From JAFLCM01 sp964510955 (lineage in GTDB: Bacteria > Planctomycetota > Phycisphaerae > Phycisphaerales > UBA1924), in contig CAZEDW010000008.1 of NCBI GenBank assembly GCA_964510955.1, positions 48,524 to 112,523 on the forward strand: DNA of 64,000 nt. The letters are read 5' to 3'. Both the position numbers and the translations under genes were made by a program. The notes below the pieces were generated by a model that made no database searches, was not told the origin of the DNA, and saw nothing but the letters and a program-made list of their open reading frames with translations. Shown here one piece after another: positions 16,580 through 25,107 of the stretch. Position 1 is the stretch's first letter; each line of letters starts with the position of its first letter.

Positions 16580-18264
16580 ACACCGCTGAATACCTGCTGC
16601 GCTCGCTGGTCGACGAGGGGCTGCTCTCGCTGGCTCAGATCGAGCAGGCCAAGCGCACCGCGTCCGAGAAAGGCGTCGGGGTGGAGGAGGCCCTGGTGAC
16701 GCAGGCCTTGGTGTCGCCACGCGACATCGGCCTGGTGCGCGCCAGCATGCTCGAGGTCCCCTTCGTGGACCTGTCGTGCTACGACGTCGACATCAATAAC
16801 GCCCGCCTTCTGCCCCGCTCGGTCTCTGAGAAGCACCAGGCCTTCCCGCTGTTCGTGCAGGAGTCCGTGGTCACCGTCGGCATGGCCGACCCGTTGAACA
16901 TTAAGGCGATTGACCAGCTCCGCCAGATCTTCAAGGGCGAGATCGAGCCGGTCCTGTGCGTGCCCGAGGCACTCGCGGGCCTGATGAGCAAGGCCTACAG
17001 CCTCGCCTCCGGCCCCGACGCCGAGGCGCCCGAAGCTCAGGCCGTCTCACGCGACCTGACCACCGGCGACGAGCCCATCGTGGCCGCCGTAAACCAGATC
17101 ATCGCCGACGCTGCCGCCGCCGGCGCTTCGGATATCCACATCTCGCCCTGCGAACACGAACTCCAGCTCCGCTACCGCATCGACGGCGAGCTGCAATCGC
17201 GCCAGAGCCCGCCCCTCAACGCCCACGCAGGGCTCGTGCAACGCCTGAAGGTCGTCGCCAACCTCGACCTCACCCAGACCCGTCGGCCCCAGGACGGCAA
17301 GTTCCGCTTCACCTCCCGCGGCGAGACCCTCGACATCCGCCTTTCGACCATCCCAACGGTCTGCGGCGAGAACGTCGTGATGCGCCTGCTCCGCCCTCAC
17401 GGGCAGATCCTCGACTTCGCGGACCTGGGCATGCCCGAGGACGCCATCGGGGGCGTTGAAAAGATCATCGAACACCCGCACGGCATGCTCCTGGTCACCG
17501 GCCCTACCGGTTCGGGCAAGACCAGCACCCTCTACACCGCCGTCAAGAAGCTCAACACCCCCAACCGCAACATCATCACCATCGAAGACCCGGTGGAAAT
17601 CCGGATGCACGGCATCCGCCAGGTGCAGGCCAACCCCGAGATCGGGATGACCTTCGCCGGGGCCCTGCGATCCATCCTGCGCCAAGACCCCGACATCGTG
17701 CTGCTGGGCGAAATCCGCGACGCCGAGACGGCGCTGATCGCCACGCAGGCGTCGCTGACGGGCCACTTCGTCCTGAGCACGCTGCACACCAACGACGCCG
17801 CCGGCGCGATCGCGCGACTGAAAGACCTCGGCGTGCCCAGCTTCGTCATCACCAGCGCCGTGCTCGGCGTGATGGCCCAGCGCCTCGTGCGCCGCGTCTG
17901 CCGCGACTGTGCCGCACCGGTCACGCCTGATCCGGTTCTTCTTCGCCGCTTTGGCGTCTCAGGCACGGACGACAAGTTCATGGCGGGCCAGGGCTGCTCC
18001 CGGTGCTCGTCCTCGGGCTACCGCGGCCGCACCGGCCTGTACGAACTGCTCCGTCTGACGCCGTCGCTGGCGATGGAAATCGAGCGCGGCGCCACCAGCG
18101 CCCAGCTCGCCACCGCCGCCGCACGCGAGGGGATGACCCCGATGTGGCGCGACGGCCTGAACAAGGCCCGCGCCGGTATCACCTCTCTCGACGAGGTCGC
18201 CCAGGCGGTGGCCACCTTCGACCTTGACGAGTGCGAGCCGGCGCCACGGAGGCTCGCCGCGTGA
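16573..18264 (+). CDS. pilB/gspE: Type IV pilus/type II secretion assembly ATPase
   Basis: A 563-residue hexameric ATPase that powers pseudopilus assembly. It has an N-terminal MshEN/GspE-N domain (about 1-140), Walker A GPTGSGKTS (310-318), the Asp box ITIEDPVE, Walker B DIVLLGEIRD (374-383), the His box LTGHFVLSTLHTND and a zinc-binding module with Cys443, Cys446, Cys475 and Cys478. It starts with GTG, preceded by GGAGGG, and overlaps both neighbours. It is followed directly by the inner-membrane platform gene. Family rules do not separate PilB from GspE reliably here. Confidence 0.95.
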   Translation: MLNTAEYLLRSLVDEGLLSLAQIEQAKRTASEKGVGVEEALVTQALVSPRDIGLVRASMLEVPFVDLSCYDVDINNARLLPRSVSEKHQAFPLFVQESVVTVGMADPLNIKAIDQLRQIFKGEIEPVLCVPEALAGLMSKAYSLASGPDAEAPEAQAVSRDLTTGDEPIVAAVNQIIADAAAAGASDIHISPCEHELQLRYRIDGELQSRQSPPLNAHAGLVQRLKVVANLDLTQTRRPQDGKFRFTSRGETLDIRLSTIPTVCGENVVMRLLRPHGQILDFADLGMPEDAIGGVEKIIEHPHGMLLVTGPTGSGKTSTLYTAVKKLNTPNRNIITIEDPVEIRMHGIRQVQANPEIGMTFAGALRSILRQDPDIVLLGEIRDAETALIATQASLTGHFVLSTLHTNDAAGAIARLKDLGVPSFVITSAVLGVMAQRLVRRVCRDCAAPVTPDPVLLRRFGVSGTDDKFMAGQGCSRCSSSGYRGRTGLYELLRLTPSLAMEIERGATSAQLATAAAREGMTPMWRDGLNKARAGITSLDEVAQAVATFDLDECEPAPRRLAA

Positions 18265-19478
18265 GCCAGTTCTCCTTCTCGTACCGCGCGGTGGACAAGG
18301 CCGGCGCCGCCGCGGCGGGCGTGATCAAGGCCGCCTCGCGCCAGGACGCCTACCGGCGCATCGCCGCCACGGGACTGACCCCGACCAGGATCACCGAGGG
18401 CGCCGACGCCGACCGCGTGGGCCTGATGGACCGCGTGCGTCGGCGCATCCGGCCCCAGGACATCGCCCATTTCACCTACCAGCTCAGCGTCCTGCTCGAG
18501 GCACGGATCCCGGTCGTTGAGTGCTTCGGTTCGATCGCGCAGCAGGAACCGAACCCCTCCTTCCGCAAGGTGGTCCTCGATATCGCCGGTGCCGTGCAGG
18601 GCGGCAAGAACATCACCGATTCGCTCTCGCGCCACCGCAACCTCTTCGGCGACGTCTACATCGAGACGGTCCGCGCCGCCGAGGCCGGCGGCAACATGAT
18701 CAAGGTGCTTGGCCACCTGGCCGAGCAGACCGAGGACGCCACCGAGATGCGCCGCATGGTCAAGGGCGCGCTCATGTACCCCGTCACCGTCGTGATCGCG
18801 CTGTTCCTCGGAACCGGCTTCCTGATCACGTTCGTCGTGCCGAAGTTCGCGGAGATGTTCCGCTCGCGCGGCGTCAAGCTGCCGGTCCTTACCGAGGCGC
18901 TCGACGCCGTCGGTACTTCCGTCAGGGGATACTGGTACGCGTACCTCGGCGCAGCCGTTGTACTGGTTATCGGCGTTCACCTGTTGAGGGGGGTGCCGAA
19001 AGTCCGCGCCGCCTTGGACCGATGCCTGCACAGGGTCCCCTTTCTCAACGGGATCCTCACGGGTCTGGCCGTCGGACGGTTCGCCGCGGTCTTCGGCTTG
19101 TGCCTTTCGTCCGGATTGGGACTCATCGACGCCCTGCAGATGGCAGGAAAGGCCGCTGGACGGCCCATGATGCTGCGAGATACCGAGGTCATGATCCGGC
19201 AGGTCAAGAGCGGCGGACGCCTCGGTGATGTGCTCCAGCAGTGCGCCTATCTGCCCCCGTTTGTCAAGCAGTTGCTCCGTGCCGGCGAGGAGTCCGCCGA
19301 GCTGACCAAGATGTGCGCCATCATCACACGCCACTACGGGCGTGAGACCAAGCACATGGTCAAAAACGCCTCGACCGTCATCGAGCCCGTTCTGATCGCG
19401 CTGCTCACCGGCGTGGTCATGGTGGTGGCCCTCGCGATCTTCCTGCCCATGTGGAACATGGTCAGTCTCATGCAGTGA
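18261..19478 (+). CDS. pilC/gspF: Type II secretion/pilus inner-membrane platform protein
   Basis: A 405-residue polytopic protein with two repeated GspF domains, three or four membrane helices and the typical segments FTYQLSVLLEARIPVVECF, GLCLSSGLGLIDALQMAG and VIEPVLIALLTGVVMVVALAIFLPMW. It is the membrane platform rotated or driven by the assembly ATPase. It starts at GTG 18261 with a 4-base overlap with the ATPase gene. The 122 bases that follow precede the major pseudopilin. Confidence 0.95.
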   Translation: MSQFSFSYRAVDKAGAAAAGVIKAASRQDAYRRIAATGLTPTRITEGADADRVGLMDRVRRRIRPQDIAHFTYQLSVLLEARIPVVECFGSIAQQEPNPSFRKVVLDIAGAVQGGKNITDSLSRHRNLFGDVYIETVRAAEAGGNMIKVLGHLAEQTEDATEMRRMVKGALMYPVTVVIALFLGTGFLITFVVPKFAEMFRSRGVKLPVLTEALDAVGTSVRGYWYAYLGAAVVLVIGVHLLRGVPKVRAALDRCLHRVPFLNGILTGLAVGRFAAVFGLCLSSGLGLIDALQMAGKAAGRPMMLRDTEVMIRQVKSGGRLGDVLQQCAYLPPFVKQLLRAGEESAELTKMCAIITRHYGRETKHMVKNASTVIEPVLIALLTGVVMVVALAIFLPMWNMVSLMQ

Positions 19479-19600
19479 CCATATCTGTCCGATGACACGC
19501 GGGACACGTACCCGGTGTTTGAAACTGGACCTGATACTCCGAGAAGAGTCTCTCCCTGCACGCACCCGGTGTGCGGCAGCCCGTTCCGAAGGAGAACCCC

Positions 19601-20092
19601 ATGCGCGCCTCGAAGAATCGTCGCAACGCCGGCTTCACGCTCGTCGAGTTGATCGCCGTCATTGTCGTCCTCGCGATCCTCTCCGGCATCGCGTTCCCCA
19701 AGTACCTGGACTACTCGGCCCGCGCCAAGTCCGCGGCGCTCCAGGGCGTTCTCGGCGGCGTGCGCACCGGCATCGCCCAGTACTTCGCCGACCAGTCGGT
19801 CGCCGGCACCGCCGCCTACCCCACGCTCACCCAGTTGACCACACGCGGCACCGTGCTGCAGGAAGATTTCCCAGCGAACCCCTACAACGGGCTGACCACG
19901 GTCAGCGCCGCCACCTCCACCGAGGCCGCCGCGGGGACCCGTACCGTGACGACCGGCAACGCCGCGTCGGGCTGGAAGTACTACGTCGACAACACGCTGG
20001 CAACTCCTGCCGCGACGTTCTACGCCAACGACTCGACCGCCACCAAAGTGACCGACAGCACCGGCGCGTTCATCACCGCCAACAAGCTGTAA
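19601..20092 (+). CDS. Major pseudopilin/pilin (GspG-like)
   Basis: A 163-residue prepilin with a short charged leader and the cleavage site NAG/FTLVELIAVIVVLAIL, including Glu5 of the mature protein. The C-terminal half is Thr/Ala-rich with EDFPANPYNGL, similar to the Pro-rich loop of GspG-like pseudopilins. It is expected to polymerise into the pseudopilus or pilus fibre. AAGGAG lies 6 bases before the ATG, one of the strongest ribosome binding sites in the cluster, in keeping with a highly made subunit. A perfect 11-bp terminator hairpin follows at 20118. Confidence 0.92.
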   Translation: MRASKNRRNAGFTLVELIAVIVVLAILSGIAFPKYLDYSARAKSAALQGVLGGVRTGIAQYFADQSVAGTAAYPTLTQLTTRGTVLQEDFPANPYNGLTTVSAATSTEAAAGTRTVTTGNAASGWKYYVDNTLATPAATFYANDSTATKVTDSTGAFITANKL

Positions 20093-20117
20093 GCCGCTCC
20101 CGATCCGAAACTCCTAC

Positions 20118-20150
20118 GGGGCACGCGGCTCGCCGCGTGCCCCTGTTTGT
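20118..20150 (+). terminator. Intrinsic terminator after the major pseudopilin
   Basis: Perfect 11-bp stem GGGGCACGCGG/CCGCGTGCCCC with loop CTCG, followed by TGTTTGTT. Partial read-through would make the major subunit more abundant than the minor pilins downstream. Confidence 0.75.
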
Positions 20151-20155
20151 TCACC

Positions 20156-20683
20156 ATGAGCAAGGCACGCCGCCAACGCGCGTTCACCCTGATCGAGCTG
20201 GTCGCCGTCATCGCGATCGTGGGCGCCCTCGCCATCGCCGCGATCCCGGCCCTGGGAACACTCACCGCGACCCGGCGTGCCGCGCTCGGCAATGAGGTCG
20301 AGCGCCGCCTGCTGCTCGCCCGCGCGTGGGCCATGAGCACGGGCCAGCCCGCAGGGCTCCGCTTCGACCTCACCGCGCAGACGCTGCAGATGCAGCGCAT
20401 CGTCAGCGACGGCGACGCCCCGACACCCATGCCCGGCGTCACCGGATCGACCGACGCCGACTCAACCCTTGTCGTCGGCTCGGCCTTCGCCGGTGCGTCG
20501 GTGCAGAGCGTCTCGACCACCCCCAGCGGCGACACCGCCGTCTGGTTCGACTACACCGGAACCCCGCAGGCGCGCCTGGCCAACGGCAAGCTCCAGGGTT
20601 CGCTCACCGCCGACGCCGTGGTGACACTGACCGGCGGCGCGACGGTCACTGTCCGCGCGCTCTCGGGGGCGATCGAGAAATGA
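20156..20683 (+). CDS. Minor pseudopilin, GspH/FimT-like
   Basis: A 175-residue prepilin with the class III signal RRQRA/FTLIELVAVIAIVGALAIAAIP. The residue before the cleavage point is Ala instead of the nearly invariant Gly. The rest, with RRLLLARAWAMSTGQPAGLRF, fits the GspH/FimT group. The ATG at 20156 is chosen over a TTG 9 bases upstream because the latter lies in the terminator tail. Its last bases overlap the next pilin-like gene (ATGA). Confidence 0.85.
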   Translation: MSKARRQRAFTLIELVAVIAIVGALAIAAIPALGTLTATRRAALGNEVERRLLLARAWAMSTGQPAGLRFDLTAQTLQMQRIVSDGDAPTPMPGVTGSTDADSTLVVGSAFAGASVQSVSTTPSGDTAVWFDYTGTPQARLANGKLQGSLTADAVVTLTGGATVTVRALSGAIEK

Positions 20684-21165
20684 CCCGGTTCCGCCCCAAC
20701 TCCCGCCGGGGCTTCACGCTCCCCGAGGCGATCGTCGCCGTCATCGTCGTCTCGCTGCTGGTGCCCCCCGCTGTCTCGATGCTTCGCGACGCCTCGACCG
20801 CGCGGGCCGAGTCGCTCAACAACGTTCGGGCCGCGTTGCTGGCCCAGGGCGTGCTCGAACAGGTCGAGGCCGACGCCTCGAGTTCCAGCCTCGGCATGAC
20901 GGCCTTCGCCGACGCCAGCGCCTACCTGAACACCGCCTCCACCGGGCTGGTGGCTCGGATGGACGCCGTCTCCTCCTTTTACACCGCCTTGGGCATGACA
21001 TGGTCGCTGAACATCGGCGGCCTTGTCAGCCAGAACGGCAGCGCTACCGGCGTCGCGGCCCAGGACATCTACCGCTACGTGCAGGTGACGGTTTCGTGGA
21101 ACTCTGATCGCTCGGGAACCAAGTCCTACACCGTCGGCGCACTTGTGACGGATCTGACGCCATGA
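20680..21165 (+). CDS. Minor pseudopilin, GspI/PilV-like
   Basis: A 161-residue prepilin with signal SRRG/FTLPEAIVAVIVVSLLVP. Gly at -1 and Glu5 are intact. The sequence after the helix (LLAQGVLEQVEADA) resembles GspI/PilV-type minor pseudopilins, which sit at the tip of the fibre. It overlaps both neighbours by 4 bases, so the four minor subunits are translationally coupled. Confidence 0.85.
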   Translation: MTRFRPNSRRGFTLPEAIVAVIVVSLLVPPAVSMLRDASTARAESLNNVRAALLAQGVLEQVEADASSSSLGMTAFADASAYLNTASTGLVARMDAVSSFYTALGMTWSLNIGGLVSQNGSATGVAAQDIYRYVQVTVSWNSDRSGTKSYTVGALVTDLTP

Positions 21166-21779
21166 CTCTCCGCTCGCAACCACCCGGCGCACGGACCTCC
21201 AACGGGGCCACGGCACTTCGCGCCCCGGCGGACGGTTCCGCCATGCGCACACCGATGCCACGCGCGCCCGGCGACACCGCTCGCTCGTCGGCACGCGCGT
21301 TCACGCTCATCGAACTCCTGGCCGTCATGATCATCATCTCCACCGCCGGCGTGGTGACGTCCGGAATCCTGATGTCCGCCTCGCAGATGTACACCACGTC
21401 CGCCGCCCATCGGCGCGCCGCCGAGAACGTTGCCCTGGCCCTGGACCGCGTGGTCCGGGTGCTCCGCGAGGCCCCGGCCAAGCCCACCCCCGCCGGCGCC
21501 GCCAACATCTCCAGCGCCACCGCCACCGCCATCACGCTCAGCGACGGCAACGCCGTCGCTCTCAACGGAAACACCCTGAACCTGTCCAGCCCGACCGTCT
21601 CCAACGCCCCGCTCTGCAAGAACGTCACCGCGTTCCAGATCACCTACCTCGACGGCGCCGGCGCCGTCGTGGACCTGAGCTCGGGGACCGACACCGTCCG
21701 GCGCGTGCACATCCGGCTCGCCGCCGGCGGCACCGAGCTCCGCACCAGCACCTGGCTCCGCGCCGGCCTCAACGAATGA
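21162..21779 (+). CDS. Minor pseudopilin, GspJ/PilW-like
   Basis: A 205-residue prepilin with an unusually long leader (about 46 residues) before SARA/FTLIELLAVMIIISTAGVVTSG. As in the GspH-like gene, Ala replaces Gly before the cleavage site. The C-terminal domain ends in an HIRLAAGGTELRTSTWLR strand typical of GspJ/PilW proteins. A start further in, at MRTPMPRAPG (21243) or MPRAPGDTAR (21255), would give a leader of 15-19 residues and cannot be excluded, but the ATGA overlap favours 21162. Confidence 0.82.
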   Translation: MTLRSQPPGARTSNGATALRAPADGSAMRTPMPRAPGDTARSSARAFTLIELLAVMIIISTAGVVTSGILMSASQMYTTSAAHRRAAENVALALDRVVRVLREAPAKPTPAGAANISSATATAITLSDGNAVALNGNTLNLSSPTVSNAPLCKNVTAFQITYLDGAGAVVDLSSGTDTVRRVHIRLAAGGTELRTSTWLRAGLNE

Positions 21780-22159
21780 ACCCCAGCAGCCGAGCAACCC
21801 CCGCCCACAGGGCCGGCCGACCCCGGCGCTCCCGGCGCGCCGCCGCGCTGGTCGTCTGCGTGCTCATCATCGGCATGGTGAATCTCGCGGTGCTGTCGGC
21901 GGTGAACGGGGGCGGTGACGACGCCCGCCTCGCGGCGGCCCGCGCCGACACCGTCCGCGCCTTCTTCGCCGCCGAGAGCGGCGCGGCCCTCGTCTCGGGC
22001 GAGTACAACGCCGGACGCACCATCCCCAGCGGCACGATCACCTTCGCCGGCGGCGAGACCGTCACGATCACGCCCACCGGCTCGTCCACGCCGCTCGACG
22101 CGGTCATCGTCGGCTCCTACGGCAACGCCCGGCGCCGGATCGAGGTCCACCTGGAGTAG
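21776..22159 (+). CDS. PilX/GspK-like minor pilin component
   Basis: A 127-residue protein with an Arg-rich start, one hydrophobic helix (AALVVCVLIIGMVNLAVLSAV) and the segment RAFFAAESGAAL, which resembles the AAEAG stretch of PilX/GspK-type proteins. No standard prepilin cleavage site is present. It is the last of four overlapping minor-pilin genes, and its size is far below that of true GspK, so only a PilX-like role is suggested. Confidence 0.7.
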   Translation: MNPSSRATPAHRAGRPRRSRRAAALVVCVLIIGMVNLAVLSAVNGGGDDARLAAARADTVRAFFAAESGAALVSGEYNAGRTIPSGTITFAGGETVTITPTGSSTPLDAVIVGSYGNARRRIEVHLE

Positions 22160-22186
22160 CGCCCGCGGCTTATCGGAGCGCGAGTC

Positions 22187-22278
22187 CACCAAGACCACGC
22201 AAAGACACGGACCGATCGGGTCGAAACTAGTCGCATCCGTCGGCCCCGTGCCGCCCTGATCCGCACCAAGAGACACGC
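22187..22278 (+). repeat. Short CACCAAGA repeats in the gap before pilMN
   Basis: In the 120-base gap, CACCAAGA occurs at 22187-22194 and 22264-22271, each followed within a few bases by CACGC or ACACGC, and AAAGACACGG lies at 22201-22210. The wording is like a degenerate dispersed repeat and not like coding sequence of this genome. No terminator is obvious. Confidence 0.4.
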
Positions 22279-22279
22279 C

Positions 22280-23938
22280 GTGAGCCGAGCCACGCTCGTC
22301 ATCGAACTGGGCCCCGGCCGCCTCCAAGGCGGCGTGCTTCGCTCCGGGCGTCTCACGCCGGTGCACAGCGTCACGCTCGATCCCGCCCAATGGGAGGCCG
22401 CCTGGAAGGACGCCTTGCGTCCGCTCGACGCCCCGCTCCGCGCCGTGCTGGCGGGCATCGGCGCCCCCGCGCTCCCCGCCACGGTCCTGCACCATTCTCC
22501 CACCGCGGTGTCCGACGTCTTCAGTTGCCCGGCACGACGCGGGTCCACGAATGAGGCGGCGCTCCTGGCCCTCGGCGACGCAGCCGGCTTCAGCCTCGAC
22601 GAGAACCCGTCTGATGCCTACGCCCTGGCGACCGACCGCTCCGGCGAGCCTCGCCAGACCCACACCCTCATCGCCGCCGAGACCGACGAGGCCTCCACCG
22701 CCCTGGTGGAATGGCTCAATCGCGCCGGGGTGCGCTGCGAATCCATCATCCCCATGCCCGCGTGCCACCTCCGGTCGGTGGTCCTGCGCACGCTGAGCGA
22801 GTGCGCCCCTTCCCGGGGCTCCGGCGTCGCGCCCGGGGCCGGGACCGGCGCCCGCGTGTTCCTGCGCGTCGGCGAGAACCGCTCGCAGCTCGCCGCGGGA
22901 ATCGAGGGGCGCGTCAAGCTCGTCCGCCATGTCGCCCTGGACATCCAGACGCTCGTCGATGCCCTCGCGCTCCCGCTCACGGTGCGCGGCCCCGACGGCA
23001 CCTCCGAGGTCCGGCTCGGGCGCGACGAGGCCCGCTCAATCCTGTTCCGCATCGGCATCCCCGAGCGCGACACCGTGATCGACCAGGACCGCGGCATCAC
23101 CGGCGCCGCGGTGCTCCCGGCGCTTCAGCCGGTCCTGCAGCGGGCCCTGGTCGAGATGCGTCAGTCGCTGCGGTTCGGCCTCGAAGAGCCCGAGCGATCG
23201 ACCTGCCAGTTCGTCCTTCTCGGGTTGGGCGCGCTGGTCCCCCGCCTCGGAGACGTCCTTGCGGCGCAGCTCTCGCTCCCCGCGGCGCTTCCATCGATCC
23301 CGGAAACGGCCCATACCGACCTTGAAGAGGCAGTGGCCCAGCTCCCCAAGCTCCCGATCAACCTGCTGCCCCGCCGGGCCGCGGCGGGCGTCGGAGCGCG
23401 GCGCGTCAGGCTCGCGCTGGTGGGAGGGACCGCTCTCGCGCTGGCGGTCGGAGCCGCCGACGCCGGGCTGACGTGGATGCAGCTCCGCGAAGCCTCGGCC
23501 CACGCCGAGACCCTGCGCGCTTCCACATCGCACGCCCGGAAGTTCCTGGCCGCCCGCGAGCACCTCCAGGAGCGCCGCGAGGCGATCGACAAGACACTCG
23601 CCGCCGCGGACAAGGCCGCCGGGGCAAGCCCCGACTGGAGCGCCTGGTTGACGGAGCTCGCCGGCATCACGCCCGACGGTGTCCGCCTCGCCGAGATCAC
23701 GATGTCCGCGGACGGCCCCCAGCCCAAGTGCGAGGTCCGTGGGGTGGTGCGCTCCGATTCCGGACGGGCCGACCCCATCGCCTTCATCAAGGCGCTCCAG
23801 GCGTCCCCCCTGGTCTCGCAGGTCGCCCTCGGCGCCACCCAGCGCGCGGCCAGCGGCGACGGCTCCACCGACTTCCAGGCGACCATCAGCCTCCTCGCGC
23901 TTCCCAGGACCGCCGATTCCCAGGAGACCCCGCGATGA
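22280..23938 (+). CDS. Fused PilM-PilN pilus assembly protein
   Basis: A 552-residue protein combining two normally separate pilus proteins. Residues 1 to about 350 form an actin-like PilM/GspL-cytoplasmic domain (VIELGPGRLQGGVL, and SLRFGLEEP...FVLLGLGALVPRL near its end). INLLPRRA (360-367), the hallmark sequence by which PilN binds PilM, then leads into a membrane helix (about 376-396) and a PilN-like periplasmic domain. This is the topology of GspL in type II secretion. It starts with GTG and overlaps the pilO-like gene. It should link the cytoplasmic ATPase to the periplasmic alignment complex. Confidence 0.83.
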   Translation: MSRATLVIELGPGRLQGGVLRSGRLTPVHSVTLDPAQWEAAWKDALRPLDAPLRAVLAGIGAPALPATVLHHSPTAVSDVFSCPARRGSTNEAALLALGDAAGFSLDENPSDAYALATDRSGEPRQTHTLIAAETDEASTALVEWLNRAGVRCESIIPMPACHLRSVVLRTLSECAPSRGSGVAPGAGTGARVFLRVGENRSQLAAGIEGRVKLVRHVALDIQTLVDALALPLTVRGPDGTSEVRLGRDEARSILFRIGIPERDTVIDQDRGITGAAVLPALQPVLQRALVEMRQSLRFGLEEPERSTCQFVLLGLGALVPRLGDVLAAQLSLPAALPSIPETAHTDLEEAVAQLPKLPINLLPRRAAAGVGARRVRLALVGGTALALAVGAADAGLTWMQLREASAHAETLRASTSHARKFLAAREHLQERREAIDKTLAAADKAAGASPDWSAWLTELAGITPDGVRLAEITMSADGPQPKCEVRGVVRSDSGRADPIAFIKALQASPLVSQVALGATQRAASGDGSTDFQATISLLALPRTADSQETPR

Positions 23939-24567
23939 GCCAAGGCGTCAAGAGCAATCTGACGGCCCAGTTGCTGATCGCCGGCGCCGCCCTGGCGGGC
24001 TTCTCCGCGCTGGTCCTGGGCCCGCTCAAGGCCCGCAGCGAGGAACTCCGGGCCGACATGGAACAGTCCCGCGAGCTGTCGGCCCGGGCCGGAGAGTTCG
24101 CCCAGCGGGCGCCCGACATCGCCCACGCCGAGGCCCTCGCCCTCCGCGAGCTCGACGCCATCCGCGCGCGCGGGGCCGTCGCCGCCGACGACGCCCAACT
24201 CAACGCCCTCATCCAGCGCATGGCCACTGAGTCCAACGTTGAGATCCAACGCCTGCAGCCGCGCGAATCGGCCCCGGTCGCGTCCGCCAAGCCGGCCCCG
24301 GAGAACGCCGCAGAGACCCAGATCAACCCAACCCGTGCGGTGACCTTCTCCATCGACGCATCGGGTTCCTACGCCTCGCTCACCCGATTCGTGCACGAGC
24401 TCCAGACTTCGACCGGTTTTACGAAGGTCAGCGCCATCCGCCTCTCCTCCGACTCCGACCACAACGACCGCGTCCGGGCCTCCATCTCGACCACCCACTT
24501 CTGCTTCCCGCCGCCGAAAACGGCAAAGCCCGGCCCGGCATCAGCCACCGCGGAGGTCGTGCCATGA
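23935..24567 (+). CDS. PilO/GspM-like alignment protein
   Basis: A 210-residue protein with a short cytoplasmic tail, one membrane helix (QLLIAGAALAGFSALVLGPL), a coiled-coil region (about 33-75) and a ferredoxin-like periplasmic domain (FSIDASGSYASLTRFVHELQ), the pattern of PilO/GspM. It would pair with the PilN part of the upstream fusion. ATGA overlaps on both sides place it firmly in the pilMN-O-P operon. Confidence 0.82.
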   Translation: MSQGVKSNLTAQLLIAGAALAGFSALVLGPLKARSEELRADMEQSRELSARAGEFAQRAPDIAHAEALALRELDAIRARGAVAADDAQLNALIQRMATESNVEIQRLQPRESAPVASAKPAPENAAETQINPTRAVTFSIDASGSYASLTRFVHELQTSTGFTKVSAIRLSSDSDHNDRVRASISTTHFCFPPPKTAKPGPASATAEVVP

Positions 24568-25103
24568 GCCGTAAAGACCTCTTCAAGTGGAACCTGGGCG
24601 CGGTGGTGGCGGCCTTCGCCCCGCTGCTGGTGGTCGAGCTCACCCACGAGGTGCTCAGCCAGACCGGGCCGCGCCTCACGATGGCCTCGTCGCCGCAGGC
24701 CGATGCGGCAGCATCGCCGGAAACCGGTCCACGCCCGACCCGGCAGCAGCGCGCCGCGGCCACCTACGCCGTCGGGCTGCAGGGCAGACCCATCGGCATC
24801 TCACCCTTCAAGCCCGTGGCGGAAGCCCCCAGGCCCACGGAGCCCGTCCAGCCCGCCGCGCCGGAGCCTCAGCCCTCCCCGGCCCCGACGCTCGCCCCGC
24901 CCGACGTCTCGGTCAAGATGATCGTCCGTCAGCGCGACGGCGTCGCCCGGGCCCTGATCAGCGGCAAGCTCCGAACCGTTGGCGACGACATGGGCGACGG
25001 ATGGACCATCTGGGCCATCGACGCCGCGGCGCGCACCGTCACGTTTGCCCACGACGGGGCCGAGCCGTTCACCGTGACCCTCAAGGGCCCGGCCCAGCCG
25101 TAA
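24564..25103 (+). CDS. PilP/GspC-like protein
   Basis: A 179-residue protein with an N-terminal membrane helix (WNLGAVVAAFAPLLVVEL), a Pro-rich linker (about 90-115, EAPRPTEPVQPAAPEPQPSP) and a small C-terminal beta domain (VKMIVRQRDGVARALISGKL). Position and layout match PilP or GspC, which connect the inner-membrane complex to the secretin. No secretin gene lies in the window. The convergent aspS gene ends 4 bases away. The call rests more on context than on sequence. Confidence 0.7.
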   Translation: MSRKDLFKWNLGAVVAAFAPLLVVELTHEVLSQTGPRLTMASSPQADAAASPETGPRPTRQQRAAATYAVGLQGRPIGISPFKPVAEAPRPTEPVQPAAPEPQPSPAPTLAPPDVSVKMIVRQRDGVARALISGKLRTVGDDMGDGWTIWAIDAAARTVTFAHDGAEPFTVTLKGPAQP

Positions 25104-25107
25104 CGGC

